Positions 19,398 through 29,633 of a DNA stretch of 64,000 nt are shown here, piece by piece (positions within the stretch are counted from its first letter, which is position 1; each line of letters starts with the position of its first letter). Position numbers and translations under genes: made by a program. The stretch comes from Cytophaga sp. FL35 (GTDB taxonomy: Bacteria; Bacteroidota; Bacteroidia; Flavobacteriales; Flavobacteriaceae), in the NCBI RefSeq assembly GCF_014349235.1, contig NZ_JACSOH010000007.1, positions 1 through 64,000 on the forward strand, read 5' to 3'. Below the pieces are notes generated by a model. It was not told where the DNA came from, did no database searches, and worked only from the letters and a program-made list of their open reading frames with translations.

Positions 19398-19850
19398 ATG
19401 AATGCAGATGTAAAAAGTATTGAACAAAGCTTACAGGAAGTAGTAGATAAAAATGAGGATGCTATCAAAGGATTTGAGAAAGCCGCTGAAAACTCTAAAG
19501 AAACTAGTACCAAGAGTTATTTCTTAGGCCGAATTGAAAATAGAAAGCAATTTTTAAAGCAACTAAAAAATGCCGTACCCGAATTAAAATTGGGAAATGA
19601 AAAAATTGAAGGGACTACTTCTGGAGCTGCCCACAGATCATGGATGGATGTAAAAGCCTTTTTTTCTGGGGACAAAGATGAAGCCATGTTGGAAGAAGCG
19701 GTAAGAGGTGATAAGAGTGCCCTGAAAGAATATGACAAAGTGTTGGCCGAAGCTATGGTTCCAGCAAGGGTAAGAGAGATTTTGCGCGAGCAAAAAAGCA
19801 CAATACAGAACGATTTGGAAACCTCCGACATCTTGGAAGATTTTAGATAA
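19398..19850 (+). CDS. DUF2383 four-helix-bundle (PA2169-like) protein
   Basis: A 150-aa helical protein matching the PA2169/DUF2383 pattern: paired amphipathic helices, a central AHRSWMDVKAFFSG, then EEAVRGDKSALKEYDKVL with a C-terminal REQKSTIQNDLE helix. This bundle is ferritin-like in shape and often appears among stress-induced proteins. A longer frame open from 19191 encodes an unrelated leader and is not credible, so the ATG at 19398 is used. It lies just before a cold-shock gene, with its own intergenic spacer of about 220 nt upstream in which I see nothing. Confidence 0.85.
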   Translation: MNADVKSIEQSLQEVVDKNEDAIKGFEKAAENSKETSTKSYFLGRIENRKQFLKQLKNAVPELKLGNEKIEGTTSGAAHRSWMDVKAFFSGDKDEAMLEEAVRGDKSALKEYDKVLAEAMVPARVREILREQKSTIQNDLETSDILEDFR

Positions 19851-19905
19851 AATCGACACTAGTTCCTACTAAATAATAATAACCAAAAATATATTAAATA
19901 AAAGG

Positions 19906-19935
19906 TTGTTTATTCAATTATTAACATCACCTTTG
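19906..19935 (+). promoter_or_regulatory. Promoter of the cold-shock gene
   Basis: TTG (19906-19908), a 19-nt spacer and CACCTTTG (19928-19935) fit the Bacteroidota consensus with one mismatch. The start codon is at 19963, leaving a 5' leader of roughly 20-25 nt, short for a cold-shock gene. Confidence 0.5.
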
Positions 19936-19962
19936 CCACTTAATAATTAATTTAAAAGTAAA

Positions 19963-20154
19963 ATGAGTAAAGGAACTGTAAAATTCTTCAATGATTCTAA
20001 AGGTTATGGATTCATAACTGAAGAAGGAGTAAATGAAGATCATTTTGTACACGTTTCTGGATTGATTGACGAGGTTCGCGAAGGTGACCAAGTTGAATTT
20101 AATTTAGAGAAAGGTAAAAAAGGTTTGAATGCTGTAAACGTAAAAGTCGTATAA
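19963..20154 (+). CDS. Cold-shock domain protein (CspA family)
   Basis: A 63-aa OB-fold protein that binds single-stranded nucleic acid. Both RNP motifs are visible: KGYGFITE (RNP1) and DHFVHVS (RNP2), with the N-terminal GTVKFFND strand. It is slightly shorter than the usual 65-70 residues but complete. The stop is followed by a strong terminator, so it is monocistronic. The role would be an RNA chaperone in cold or growth-rate control. The next gene carries a second, fused copy of the same domain. Confidence 0.93.
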   Translation: MSKGTVKFFNDSKGYGFITEEGVNEDHFVHVSGLIDEVREGDQVEFNLEKGKKGLNAVNVKVV

Positions 20155-20177
20155 TCAGTATTTTCTATAATATCTTT

Positions 20178-20206
20178 AAGCCTATCCGTATTGGATAGGC
20201 TTTTTT
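20178..20206 (+). terminator. Rho-independent terminator after the cold-shock gene
   Basis: AAGCCTATCC pairs with GGATAGGCTT across a 5-nt loop, followed by a T-run. It lies 24 nt after the stop. Confidence 0.88.
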
Positions 20207-20265
20207 ATTGCAACAAATTCGGAGTTTGCAATAATTTATCCTACATTATAGACTTAATTATATAT

Positions 20266-20727
20266 ATGGCAAAATCGCAACAGACTTATAATAAAAGAGA
20301 GAAAGAAAAAAAACGGCTTAAGAAGCGTGAAGAAAAGCTAAAAAAGAAAGAGGCCAGAAAAGCCGAAGCCAAAGAAGGAGACGGAGGCATTCCTTTTGCC
20401 TATGTTGATAAATTTGGCAATCTTACGGATACCCCTCCCGAGAAAACGGAAGAAGAGGAAATTGATGCTTCGGAAATAGTGTTGGGAATTCCTAAAAAAG
20501 AGGAAACGGACGAAGATAAATTTGACCCCATTAGAAATGGGAAAGTATCTTTCTTTGACCATTCCAAAGGATTTGGGTTTATAATCGATTCTGAGAATAA
20601 CGAGAAATATTTCTGTCATATCAGCCAAGTGCAATCCGCTGAAATGAACGAAAACGAAAAAGTTACTTTTGAATTGGAAAAAGGACAACGAGGCATGAAC
20701 GCTGTCCGGGTCAACCGGGCGGAGTAA
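20266..20727 (+). CDS. Cold-shock domain protein with charged coiled N-terminal extension
   Basis: A 153-aa protein. Residues 1-45 are almost all Lys, Arg, Glu and Gln (KREKEKKRLKKREEKLKKKE) and probably form a charged helix. A linker with acidic patches follows. The C-terminal ~65 residues are a cold-shock domain (NGKVSFFDHSKGFGFII, KYFCHISQVQ). The RNP1 and RNP2 motifs are conserved. This architecture is common in Flavobacteriaceae and may bind RNA or ribosomes. The ATG at 20266 is used, since the frame upstream runs through the previous gene's terminator. Confidence 0.85.
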   Translation: MAKSQQTYNKREKEKKRLKKREEKLKKKEARKAEAKEGDGGIPFAYVDKFGNLTDTPPEKTEEEEIDASEIVLGIPKKEETDEDKFDPIRNGKVSFFDHSKGFGFIIDSENNEKYFCHISQVQSAEMNENEKVTFELEKGQRGMNAVRVNRAE

Positions 20728-20795
20728 TTTCACACTAAATAGAGCCTTATAAGAGAAGAAAACTAAATTCTTCTTACTATTTTAAACAAAGTTGC

Positions 20796-20803
20796 TACAT
20801 TTG
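20796..20803 (+). promoter_or_regulatory. -7 element of the thiamine operon
   Basis: TACATTTG is an exact TAnnTTTG match and ends 7 nt before the riboswitch, so transcription would start at its P1 stem. No convincing -33 TTG was found. Confidence 0.5.
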
Positions 20804-20810
20804 TAACGTA

Positions 20811-20889
20811 AACTTTAGGGGTGTTCCTGTTTGGAACTGAGACATACCCTTTGAACCTGATGCGGTTAGTACCGCCGAAGGGAAAAGTT
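20811..20889 (+). promoter_or_regulatory. TPP riboswitch (THI element)
   Basis: The conserved thi-box core is visible in order: AGGGGTG, ACTGAGA, ACCCTTTGAACCTGATGCGG and a 3' segment CCGCCGAAGGGAAAAG. The closing stem P1 is AACTTT (20811-20816) with AAAGTT (20884-20889). Thiamine diphosphate would bind the nascent mRNA and turn the operon off. It lies 120 nt upstream of thiS, with the downstream sequence (about 20890-21009) as the likely expression platform. I see only a short CATT-CTGT-AATG hairpin there and no strong terminator, so translational control is possible. Confidence 0.95.
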
Positions 20890-21009
20890 GAAAAACATTC
20901 TGTAATGGGTGTTTACGACCTTTTCATTTAAGTGATCTTACTTTCCAACGATCGCTTTTAGTTCAAAGATATTTTCAAGCCCTTATCGTTACAGCAAAAT
21001 TTATACTGT

Positions 21010-21213
21010 ATGATAACGATAACAATGAACCAACAGAAGTTGGTGGTGGCTGAAAATACGAGCCTTCAACAAGTTTTGGAAAATTCACAAACGCCTTCTT
21101 CCGGCGTGGCCGTTGCCATCAACGAGCAAATAATTCCGAAATCCGAATGGTCTTCCCAATTACTTAAAAACAATGACCACCTATTGGTCATTCAAGCGGT
21201 TCAGGGTGGGTGA
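21010..21213 (+). CDS. thiS: Sulfur carrier protein ThiS
   Basis: A 67-aa ubiquitin-like protein ending in Gly-Gly (AVQGG), the residue pair that is adenylated and then thiocarboxylated for thiazole synthesis. The N-terminal strand MITITMNQQKLVV and the spacing to the C-terminus match the family. It is the first gene after the TPP riboswitch. A ThiF/MoeB-type adenylyltransferase is needed for activation and is not encoded in this operon. Confidence 0.95.
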   Translation: MITITMNQQKLVVAENTSLQQVLENSQTPSSGVAVAINEQIIPKSEWSSQLLKNNDHLLVIQAVQGG

Positions 21214-21232
21214 TACTCTGAACACTAATTAA

Positions 21233-23125
<1,893 letters not shown>

Positions 23126-23135
23126 TTACGTAGGT

Positions 23136-23753
23136 ATGATTGTACTTATTTCTCCTGAAAACGATCTACCGAATGAGCTGCAGATACTTCACCAACTTTT
23201 CGAGGAAGGTTTGCAGTTCTTCCACCTTCGGAAACCGAAAAGAAGTAGGGGAGACTATGAAAAATACCTTTCGCAACTAGATGAAAAATTTAGGAATAGG
23301 ATAGTGGTTCATGAACATTATGAACTACTTGAAAAGTATGATTTAAGAGGAATCCATTTTCCGGAGCGTACGCGGAATCAACTAATCAAAAATTCAAAAC
23401 TAGACTTAAACTTGAAGTTAACTAAATCATCAGAAAAAATTGATTGTCAAATAGATAAAATCAGAACAATGAGTACTTCATTTCATGGAATATTGGAAAT
23501 AAAAAAGTGCCCAATGACTTTCGATTATCAATTTTTGAGTCCGGTATTTACTTCCATCTCAAAGGAAAATTACACCGGAAAGCAGTTCGACGTAAACTCT
23601 ATCCCCAAGAAGGTCATCGGTCTTGGTGGTATCGATAAATCGAACATTGGTCAGCTACAAAAATTAGGTTATTCCGGAGCGGCCTTAATGGGAGGAATTT
23701 GGAAAAGTTCATCTCCCATAGCCGATTTCAAGGAAATGCAACAACACTTTTAA
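23136..23753 (+). CDS. ThiE-like (TenI-type) thiamine phosphate synthase family protein
   Basis: A 205-aa TIM-barrel protein of the ThiE/TenI superfamily. Visible pieces are EGLQFFHLRKPKRSR, IVVHEHYELLEKYDLRGIHFPE, FLSPVFTSISKENYTG and IGLGGIDKSNIGQLQKLGYSGAALMGGIW. It keeps the barrel fold and phosphate-binding end (GGI), but the usual 'QLR-K' and 'GxxxGQxD' motifs of ThiE are altered to HLRKP and GIHFPE. True ThiE follows immediately. This copy may therefore be a TenI-like thiazole tautomerase or another accessory enzyme. The ATG at 23136 is chosen because the upstream frame overlaps thiC. Confidence 0.75.
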   Translation: MIVLISPENDLPNELQILHQLFEEGLQFFHLRKPKRSRGDYEKYLSQLDEKFRNRIVVHEHYELLEKYDLRGIHFPERTRNQLIKNSKLDLNLKLTKSSEKIDCQIDKIRTMSTSFHGILEIKKCPMTFDYQFLSPVFTSISKENYTGKQFDVNSIPKKVIGLGGIDKSNIGQLQKLGYSGAALMGGIWKSSSPIADFKEMQQHF

Positions 23754-23762
23754 TTATAATAA

Positions 23763-24413
23763 ATGCCTTTACCCAAACTCCATTATATTTCCCAAGGAAA
23801 CACCCCCGAAAAGCATTTGCAGAACATTCAAAAAGCATGTACCTATGGTGCGGAATTGGTTCAGCTTCGTATCAAAAATGCATCCGAAGAATCCGTTTTA
23901 AAGACAGCACATGAAGCAAGAGCAATTACGGCCTATTTTCAGACCCGGTTGATCATCAACGATTATTATAAAATTGCCAAAGAAGTGAAAGCAGATGGTG
24001 TACATCTGGGTCAAACCGATGCAGACCCGGCAATGGTCCGAGAATTCCTAGGAAACGCATTTACCATTGGCGGCACGGCCAATACCCTGGAAGACTGTCA
24101 ACTATTACAAAAAAAACAAGTGGATTATATTGGATTGGGGCCTTTTAGCTTCACGACAACAAAAAAGAACTTGAGTCCCATTATTCCGCTCAAGGGATAC
24201 CAAGGAATAGTTAAGGAAATAAACGGAAAAGTACCGATAATTGCCATAGGCGGAATTACCCTAGAGGATGCCCCGGAAATCCTGAAAACCGGAGTATATG
24301 GTTTGGCCGTTTCCGGAGAGATTACCAAAGACTTTTCAAAAATTCAGCATTTCCATCGATTATTAAAAGGTTCCAAAGTTCAGGAACAGGTCTGGAATGC
24401 CCCAAAAAATTAA
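23763..24413 (+). CDS. thiE: Thiamine phosphate synthase ThiE
   Basis: Joins hydroxymethylpyrimidine diphosphate and thiazole phosphate to thiamine phosphate. The 216-aa protein has LVQLRIKNASEE, LIINDYYKIAKEVKADGVHLGQTDADP with the canonical VHLGQ element, IGGTANTLEDC, and YIGLGPFSFTTTKKNLSPI with the phosphate loop. The C-terminal IAIGGITLEDAPEILKTGVYGLAVSG is typical. It is third-from-last in the operon, 9 nt after the ThiE-like gene and 5 nt before thiG. Confidence 0.92.
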   Translation: MPLPKLHYISQGNTPEKHLQNIQKACTYGAELVQLRIKNASEESVLKTAHEARAITAYFQTRLIINDYYKIAKEVKADGVHLGQTDADPAMVREFLGNAFTIGGTANTLEDCQLLQKKQVDYIGLGPFSFTTTKKNLSPIIPLKGYQGIVKEINGKVPIIAIGGITLEDAPEILKTGVYGLAVSGEITKDFSKIQHFHRLLKGSKVQEQVWNAPKN

Positions 24414-24418
24414 ATTAG

Positions 24419-25192
24419 ATGAACGATTTTTTACACATAGCCGACAAAACCTTTCACTCCCGATTATTCACCGGCACCGGAAAATTTTCGAGTGTACAGA
24501 CCATGAAAGAAGCGGTACTTGCATCAGAAAGTGAATTGGTGACAGTTGCCCTCAAAAGGGTAGAAGTAAGCAACCAAGCAGATGATATGCTGGTACACCT
24601 AAGCGCCCCAAACCTGCATCTACTGCCCAACACCTCAGGCGTTCGTACGGCAAAAGAGGCAATATTTGCAGCTCAATTGGCCCGTGAAGCCCTTCAAACC
24701 AATTGGGTAAAGCTTGAAATACATCCCGACCCCAAGTATTTATTACCGGATCCCATAGAAACCTTGGCGGCAGCAGAAGAGTTGGTAAAACTAGGATTTG
24801 TGGTCATGCCTTATATCCATGCGGATCCCGTGCTTTGCAAACGCTTGGAAGAAGTAGGCGTTCAATGCGTCATGCCATTGGGTGCGCCCATTGGTAGTAA
24901 CAAGGGACTTAAAACTTCAGATTTTCTTGAAATCATCATTGAACAGAGCAACGTACCGGTCGTCGTTGATGCCGGTATTGGCGCTCCATCACATGCGGCA
25001 CATGCCATGGAATTGGGGGCCGACGCCGTTTTGGTGAACACCGCCATCGCGGTTACACAAAATCCAGTAGAAATGGCAAAAGCCTTTAAAATGGCTGTGG
25101 AATCCGGTAGAATGGCCTACCAGGCAAAATTGGCTCCCCAAAGAAAGCATGCCGAGGCCAGCAGTCCATTAACCTCCTTTTTAAACTCCTAA
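24419..25192 (+). CDS. thiG: Thiazole synthase ThiG
   Basis: Builds the thiazole phosphate ring from deoxyxylulose phosphate, dehydroglycine and ThiS thiocarboxylate. The 257-aa protein has [12 protein letters not shown] at the N-terminus, [10 protein letters not shown] with the Schiff-base lysine region, [30 protein letters not shown] and the C-terminal [30 protein letters not shown]. All are hallmarks of ThiG. It partners with ThiH, which is encoded 3 nt downstream. Confidence 0.96.
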   Translation: MNDFLHIADKTFHSRLFTGTGKFSSVQTMKEAVLASESELVTVALKRVEVSNQADDMLVHLSAPNLHLLPNTSGVRTAKEAIFAAQLAREALQTNWVKLEIHPDPKYLLPDPIETLAAAEELVKLGFVVMPYIHADPVLCKRLEEVGVQCVMPLGAPIGSNKGLKTSDFLEIIIEQSNVPVVVDAGIGAPSHAAHAMELGADAVLVNTAIAVTQNPVEMAKAFKMAVESGRMAYQAKLAPQRKHAEASSPLTSFLNS

Positions 25193-25195
25193 TAA

Positions 25196-26305
25196 ATGTC
25201 TTTTAGAAATACTTTCGACACATATTCTTGGGACAGCCTTCAAAAGAGTATCTATGAAATTACAGAGCAAGAGGTGACGGCCGTTTTAAGGAAAGAGAAA
25301 ATCGACCTACAGGATTTTAAAGCGTTGATTTCTCCCGCGGCTGCCCTTTTTTTGGAGGAAATGGCCCAACGAAGTCACGAGCTCACTAAAAAGCGTTTTG
25401 GCAATACCATCCAGATGTATCTCCCACTCTATCTGTCCAATGAGTGCCAGAATATCTGTACTTACTGTGGATTTAGCATGACCAATAAAATCCCCAGAAA
25501 AACCCTTACTGATCAAGAAATTATTCAAGAAGCGGAACATATTAAAAAGCTAGGCTACGACCATGTGCTGTTGGTGACCGGAGAGGCGAGTAAAAAGGTT
25601 GGGGTTTCCTATATTAAAAATGCGATTGAGCTATTGAAACCTTATTTTTCCAATATTTCCATGGAAGTGCAGCCGTTGGACCAAGAAGAATACGAATTAT
25701 TGGCCAATGCCGGATTGTATGCCGTACTGGTGTATCAAGAAACGTATCATGAGGCCACCTATAAAATGCACCACCCCAAGGGAAAAAAATCGAATTTCAA
25801 TTATCGGTTGGATACGCCTGACCGATTGGGAAAGGCCGGGATACATAAGATTGGGATTGGGGCGCTCTACGGATTGGAAGATTGGAGAGTGGATAGTTTC
25901 TACACCGCACTCCATCTTAAATACTTGCAAAAAACCTATTGGAAAACCAAATACAGCATTTCCTTCCCCAGGTTGCGCCCCCATCAAGGAGAGGTACAAC
26001 CCAAATTGGAAATGACCGATGCCGATTTGGTGCAGCTTATTTGTGCATACCGACTTCTAGATGAAGATGTAGAACTTTCGATGAGCACGCGTGAAAGTGA
26101 AAATTTCCGAAACAACATCATCAAACTGGGCATTACGAGCATTTCCGCGGAAAGTAAGACCAATCCCGGGGGGTATAGTGTAGCGCCACAATCATTGGAA
26201 CAATTTGAAATTTCCGATGAACGGCCCACCCAAACCATAGCCGATGTCATAAGGAAGCAAGGCTATGAACCCGTTTTTAAGGATTGGGAGGCATTTCAGA
26301 AGTAA
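25196..26305 (+). CDS. thiH: 2-Iminoacetate synthase ThiH
   Basis: A radical SAM enzyme that cleaves tyrosine to give dehydroglycine for the thiazole ring. The cluster motif is visible as CQNICTYCGF (CxxxCxxCG) near residue 81. Other family blocks are LLVTGEASKKVGVSYI, MEVQPLDQEEY, VYQETYHEATYKMHHP, SFPRLRPHQG and the C-terminal LSMSTRESENFRNN. It is the last thi gene. The presence of ThiH rather than ThiO indicates an oxygen-sensitive, tyrosine-dependent route. No thiD, thiF or thiM lies next to the operon in this window. Confidence 0.96.
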   Translation: MSFRNTFDTYSWDSLQKSIYEITEQEVTAVLRKEKIDLQDFKALISPAAALFLEEMAQRSHELTKKRFGNTIQMYLPLYLSNECQNICTYCGFSMTNKIPRKTLTDQEIIQEAEHIKKLGYDHVLLVTGEASKKVGVSYIKNAIELLKPYFSNISMEVQPLDQEEYELLANAGLYAVLVYQETYHEATYKMHHPKGKKSNFNYRLDTPDRLGKAGIHKIGIGALYGLEDWRVDSFYTALHLKYLQKTYWKTKYSISFPRLRPHQGEVQPKLEMTDADLVQLICAYRLLDEDVELSMSTRESENFRNNIIKLGITSISAESKTNPGGYSVAPQSLEQFEISDERPTQTIADVIRKQGYEPVFKDWEAFQK

Positions 26306-26384
26306 GTGATTCCGTTAATCAATAATCGCTTTGAGGTATCTTGACTGCGGATGATGGCGTAATCTTGTTCTCTAAGTTAAGAAT

Positions 26385-27503
26385 ATGGTCCGCATTTTGT
26401 CCATCATCAGAAGGGTTATCAACAGTATTTCCTTTCTTACCTTTTGCATTGCCTTCGCCTTTGGTCTACTGGCCGTGCTTTTGGTCGCTTTTAATCCAGA
26501 TTTCTTGGATGATTACCCCTCCTTGGCAATCTCGGATGTGGAGAGCATCAAATTCATTTTATCCTTCACTATTGGTGGTATTTTCACCTTGACCATTTTT
26601 AGCTATACCATGGTGATGGACGTCCTCAATAGAAGTATTAGCAACTATTCGCCCCGATTGATTCCGTTGATCCTTCGTGAAAAACACCATCAAATAATAT
26701 TGGGCGTCACTAGTGGAACTATTGTGTATTGCTTGGTGATGGCGGCCTTTATCTCCAGTGATAATCACGACAAATTTCCTTCCGTTGCGGCTCCATTGGC
26801 CATTTTAATGGGAATCATTAGTATACTTTTATTTATCTATTTCATTCACAGCGTTTCCCAAACCATTCACGTGAATTATGTTTTACGCAAATCCTTTCTT
26901 AATACAAAAAATAGAATACAGCACTTAATAGATCTTCCTTTTGAAAAAATTAGCGAATCCCGCCCTGAAAGTTTTTGGAAGGAACATATTTGCTTTCCGC
27001 AATGTGGCTATTTGAACAGTATCCGTACCAAAAAATTAATATCCCTTTCCGAAAAACACGGAATAGAACTAAAGTTGCTAAAAACTATGGGCAACTTTGT
27101 TCTAGAGGGAGAACCGGTATTAGCCGTTTCTAAGGAGGTGAAGGATACTATCAGAAAAGAACTGATGCGTTGTATTAGTATTGACAGGGCGGAAGCCATT
27201 GAAGTTATTGAAGTTGGTTACAAGCACTTGGTAGAGGTAGGCGTAAAGGCCAGTTCTCCCGCTGTTAACGACCCGGGAACTGCATTGATGTCCATTGATT
27301 ATCTCACGCAACTCTTTATACATCGAAAAAACATACAGGAATTTTCAGGAATGAAATCAGCTAAAGGCGGTATCCTCTTTTTTAGCTTGGTACCCATAGA
27401 AAAACTTATGGAGTTGTGCTTTGCAGAAATGGAACATTTTATGGCTGAGGATCCGATCCTACAACGGAAATTAGCTTGGAGTAAAAAGGTAGTTTCAGTA
27501 TAA
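26385..27503 (+). CDS. DUF2254 integral membrane protein
   Basis: A 372-aa membrane protein. Four hydrophobic segments are visible in the first ~170 residues (ISFLTFCIAFAFGLLAVLLV, FILSFTIGGIFTLTIFSY, ILGVTSGTIVYCLVMAAFI and LAILMGIISILLFIYFI). The C-terminal half is soluble and holds the DUF2254 signature SPAVNDPGTALMSIDYL. The family's function is unknown, and transport or stress roles have been suggested only by context. It starts 80 nt after thiH and is probably a separate unit. Confidence 0.85.
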   Translation: MVRILSIIRRVINSISFLTFCIAFAFGLLAVLLVAFNPDFLDDYPSLAISDVESIKFILSFTIGGIFTLTIFSYTMVMDVLNRSISNYSPRLIPLILREKHHQIILGVTSGTIVYCLVMAAFISSDNHDKFPSVAAPLAILMGIISILLFIYFIHSVSQTIHVNYVLRKSFLNTKNRIQHLIDLPFEKISESRPESFWKEHICFPQCGYLNSIRTKKLISLSEKHGIELKLLKTMGNFVLEGEPVLAVSKEVKDTIRKELMRCISIDRAEAIEVIEVGYKHLVEVGVKASSPAVNDPGTALMSIDYLTQLFIHRKNIQEFSGMKSAKGGILFFSLVPIEKLMELCFAEMEHFMAEDPILQRKLAWSKKVVSV

Positions 27504-27583
27504 TATTATCTTAATTTAAACAAAATTTAAATTAGAGCTTCAATTAATTTTAGTCTTGCTCGGCCCTGGATATTCCATAACTT

Positions 27584-28084
27584 GTGATGTATTCAAAGTA
27601 CACAAAAACAATTATGGAAGGGGTTCTGAGACAAGCTAATATTGGTCTTCATTCATTAAAAGCTTTCGAATTCTTTGTGGAGCATCTAAATGATTGGTGG
27701 CCAAAAGAATATTCATGGTCTCAGGAAGCCCTCGAAAAAATCTATATGGAGCCTCGCAGGGGAGGACTTTGTACAGAAATAGGGGCCGATGGATTTAGGT
27801 GCGATTGGGGTTGCATAAAACAATATAAACCCGGGGAACTATTGAGTTTTTATTGGCAAATTGGACCGGACCGCGAACCTATTCCGCAAAAGACCAAAGC
27901 GAGCCTTGTTACCGTCGAATTTTTCAAGAAAGGAAACCACAGGACCGCTTTGGAACTTAGGCATGAACGTTTTGAAAAATATGGAAGCAAAGCAAAATCA
28001 TATAGGGATGCTATGAATTCCAGTGCCGGTTGGAAATACATCCTGGAGTGTTATTCTACATATTGTTCCGAAAACTTGGAATAG
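27584..28084 (+). CDS. SRPBCC / AHSA1-like domain protein
   Basis: A 166-aa protein with a predicted helix-grip (START-like) fold. The pattern ALKAFEFFVEHLNDWWPKEY at the N-terminus, GGLCTEIGADGFRCDWGCIKQYKPGELLSFYW in the middle and a long C-terminal helix (DAMNSSAGWKYILECYSTYC) match SRPBCC proteins of the AHSA1/CalC group. They bind hydrophobic ligands or act as lyases. The start at 27584 is in frame with an ATG ten codons on (27614) that fits the family N-terminus about equally. Function is unknown. Confidence 0.75.
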   Translation: MMYSKYTKTIMEGVLRQANIGLHSLKAFEFFVEHLNDWWPKEYSWSQEALEKIYMEPRRGGLCTEIGADGFRCDWGCIKQYKPGELLSFYWQIGPDREPIPQKTKASLVTVEFFKKGNHRTALELRHERFEKYGSKAKSYRDAMNSSAGWKYILECYSTYCSENLE

Positions 28085-28148
28085 TATCTTCACTTTTCCA
28101 TTCTTCTTACCACAATCCCCTAATTCATAAAATTTAATAAAGGTTTAT

Positions 28149-28179
28149 TTTGGATTTCTAAAATCCTGAATTAGATTTG
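28149..28179 (+). promoter_or_regulatory. Promoter of the imelysin/TonB cluster
   Basis: TTTG (28149-28152), a 19-nt spacer and TAGATTTG (28172-28179, exact TAnnTTTG) give a near-ideal Bacteroidota promoter. The first ATG is 42 nt downstream. I looked for a Fur-type inverted repeat around it and did not find a clear one. Confidence 0.65.
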
Positions 28180-28221
28180 CGCAGTTATTTAAAAAAAGTC
28201 TAAATAAATATACCTGATAAT

Positions 28222-29526
28222 ATGAAAAAGGTTTTTCTGTCAATTCTGGCTTTTAGCACACTTCTCTTAACCTCTTGTAGCTCTGATGACGAAGGAAATA
28301 ATATAGACCCAATTGCAGCTACCTGCGATGACGGAATTATGAACGGGGACGAGACCGGTGTAGATTGCGGTGGGGCCAATTGTACGCCTTGTGAAACAGC
28401 AGTTGAAGCTCCGGAATCCTATAGTTTTGAAAGGGATGGTGCTTCTACGGTCAACTTTTCTGGTCAGACAACAAGATTATTAATGGGCAATGAGATTCTT
28501 GCTGCCTTGTCGGACGAGACTTCCACAGATACTAAAATACAGGCCATGTTTGCCCATGCAGAGGGGGAAATGGATTTTGAGGATGCTGATTTAAACGCTT
28601 CGGATAAGAACATTCTGTCCAAAACGGCCGCCTCCAAAGACTATTTTTCAGATAATACGGCAGACCAATCCTTGATCAGAAAGGATTTTACGGACTGGAT
28701 TTCTGCGCAGGTATCAGAGGTGTTCCCTAATTGGAATACGGCCGCTGCGCCTGGCACTGCAGGACAAATTGCAGATGGGGAATCTACCAGATACGTTAAC
28801 GCCCAAGGATTGGAATACAACCAAGTCTTTAATAAAGGTCTTATTGGCGCCTTAACAGTTGACCAAGCAATCAACAATTATTTAAGTCCTGAAGTATTGG
28901 ACGAAGGGCAAAACAGGGCGAACAATGATGCCGGTACCGTTGAGGAAGGTAAAAGCTATACCACCATGGAGCATAAATGGGATGAGGCCTATGGATATGT
29001 CTATGGGCAAAATGCCGATGCTACCGATCCAAATGCCGATTTAGGTGCTGACAATTTTTTGAACAAGTATATTGGTAGAGTAGAGGGAGATGATAATTTT
29101 GCTGGTATTGCCGATGAAATTTTTCAGGCTTTTAAACTGGGTAGGGCTGCCATAGTTGCACAGGATTATGAGGTTCGTGACGCCCAGGCAGAAATTATAA
29201 GACAAAAAATATCAGAAGTAATTGGTATACGAGCCGTTTACTACTTACAACAGGGTAAAAATGCCTTGGCCCAGGAAACTCCTAATTATGGAACTGCCTT
29301 TCACGACCTTTCTGAAGGTTATGGATTTATTTACAGCTTACAGTTTACCAGAAAGCCAGGAACTACGGAACCTTATTTCTCTAAAGCCGAAGTGGATGCG
29401 TTTTTAATGGATATTTTGGATGATGGCGACAATGGACTTTGGGACGTAGCACCAGCCACTTTGGAAACAATTGCTATTGCTATATCGGAAAGATTTGATT
29501 TTAGCATGGAAGAAGCTTCCGAGTAG
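28222..29526 (+). CDS. DUF4856 domain lipoprotein
   Basis: A 434-aa predicted lipoprotein with lipobox LLTSC and a following SSDDEGNN linker. A short Cys-rich segment (CDDGIMNGDETGVDCGGANCTPC) comes before the DUF4856 domain, which begins at SYSFERDGASTVNFSGQT. The domain has MGNEILAALSD, MEHKWDEAYGYVYG and the C-terminal YGFIYSLQFTRKPGT blocks. DUF4856 proteins occur with imelysin-type proteins in Bacteroidota and are thought to be related to iron or other ligand uptake. That is context, not proof. It is the first gene of a four-gene cluster and is followed by a terminator-like hairpin. Confidence 0.85.
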   Translation: MKKVFLSILAFSTLLLTSCSSDDEGNNIDPIAATCDDGIMNGDETGVDCGGANCTPCETAVEAPESYSFERDGASTVNFSGQTTRLLMGNEILAALSDETSTDTKIQAMFAHAEGEMDFEDADLNASDKNILSKTAASKDYFSDNTADQSLIRKDFTDWISAQVSEVFPNWNTAAAPGTAGQIADGESTRYVNAQGLEYNQVFNKGLIGALTVDQAINNYLSPEVLDEGQNRANNDAGTVEEGKSYTTMEHKWDEAYGYVYGQNADATDPNADLGADNFLNKYIGRVEGDDNFAGIADEIFQAFKLGRAAIVAQDYEVRDAQAEIIRQKISEVIGIRAVYYLQQGKNALAQETPNYGTAFHDLSEGYGFIYSLQFTRKPGTTEPYFSKAEVDAFLMDILDDGDNGLWDVAPATLETIAIAISERFDFSMEEASE

Positions 29527-29556
29527 TATTTTCTGACAACCAATATTTTAGACTAA

Positions 29557-29595
29557 AAAAAGTGACCTAATTGATAAAATTTAGGGTCACTTTTT
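29557..29595 (+). terminator. Terminator or attenuator between DUF4856 and imelysin genes
   Basis: AAAAAGTGACC pairs with GGTCACTTTTT, with inner TAA/TTA and a single-base bulge, followed by TCTATTTTT. It probably reduces read-through so that the first gene is made in excess of the rest. Confidence 0.7.
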
Positions 29596-29596
29596 C

Positions 29597-29604
29597 TATT
29601 TTTG
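29597..29604 (+). promoter_or_regulatory. Internal -7 element before the imelysin gene
   Basis: TATTTTTG is an exact TAnnTTTG match, 30 nt before the imelysin ATG. A TTG at 29571-29573 lies 23 nt upstream, slightly far for a -33 box. Confidence 0.45.
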
Positions 29605-29633
29605 CGCTTAATTGGAATAAATAAAAATAATTT

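Noticed and set aside
28100..28221. Fur box before the DUF4856 cluster
   Set aside because: Expected from the probable iron role, but no inverted repeat of the Fur type is present, only AT-rich sequence and the promoter.
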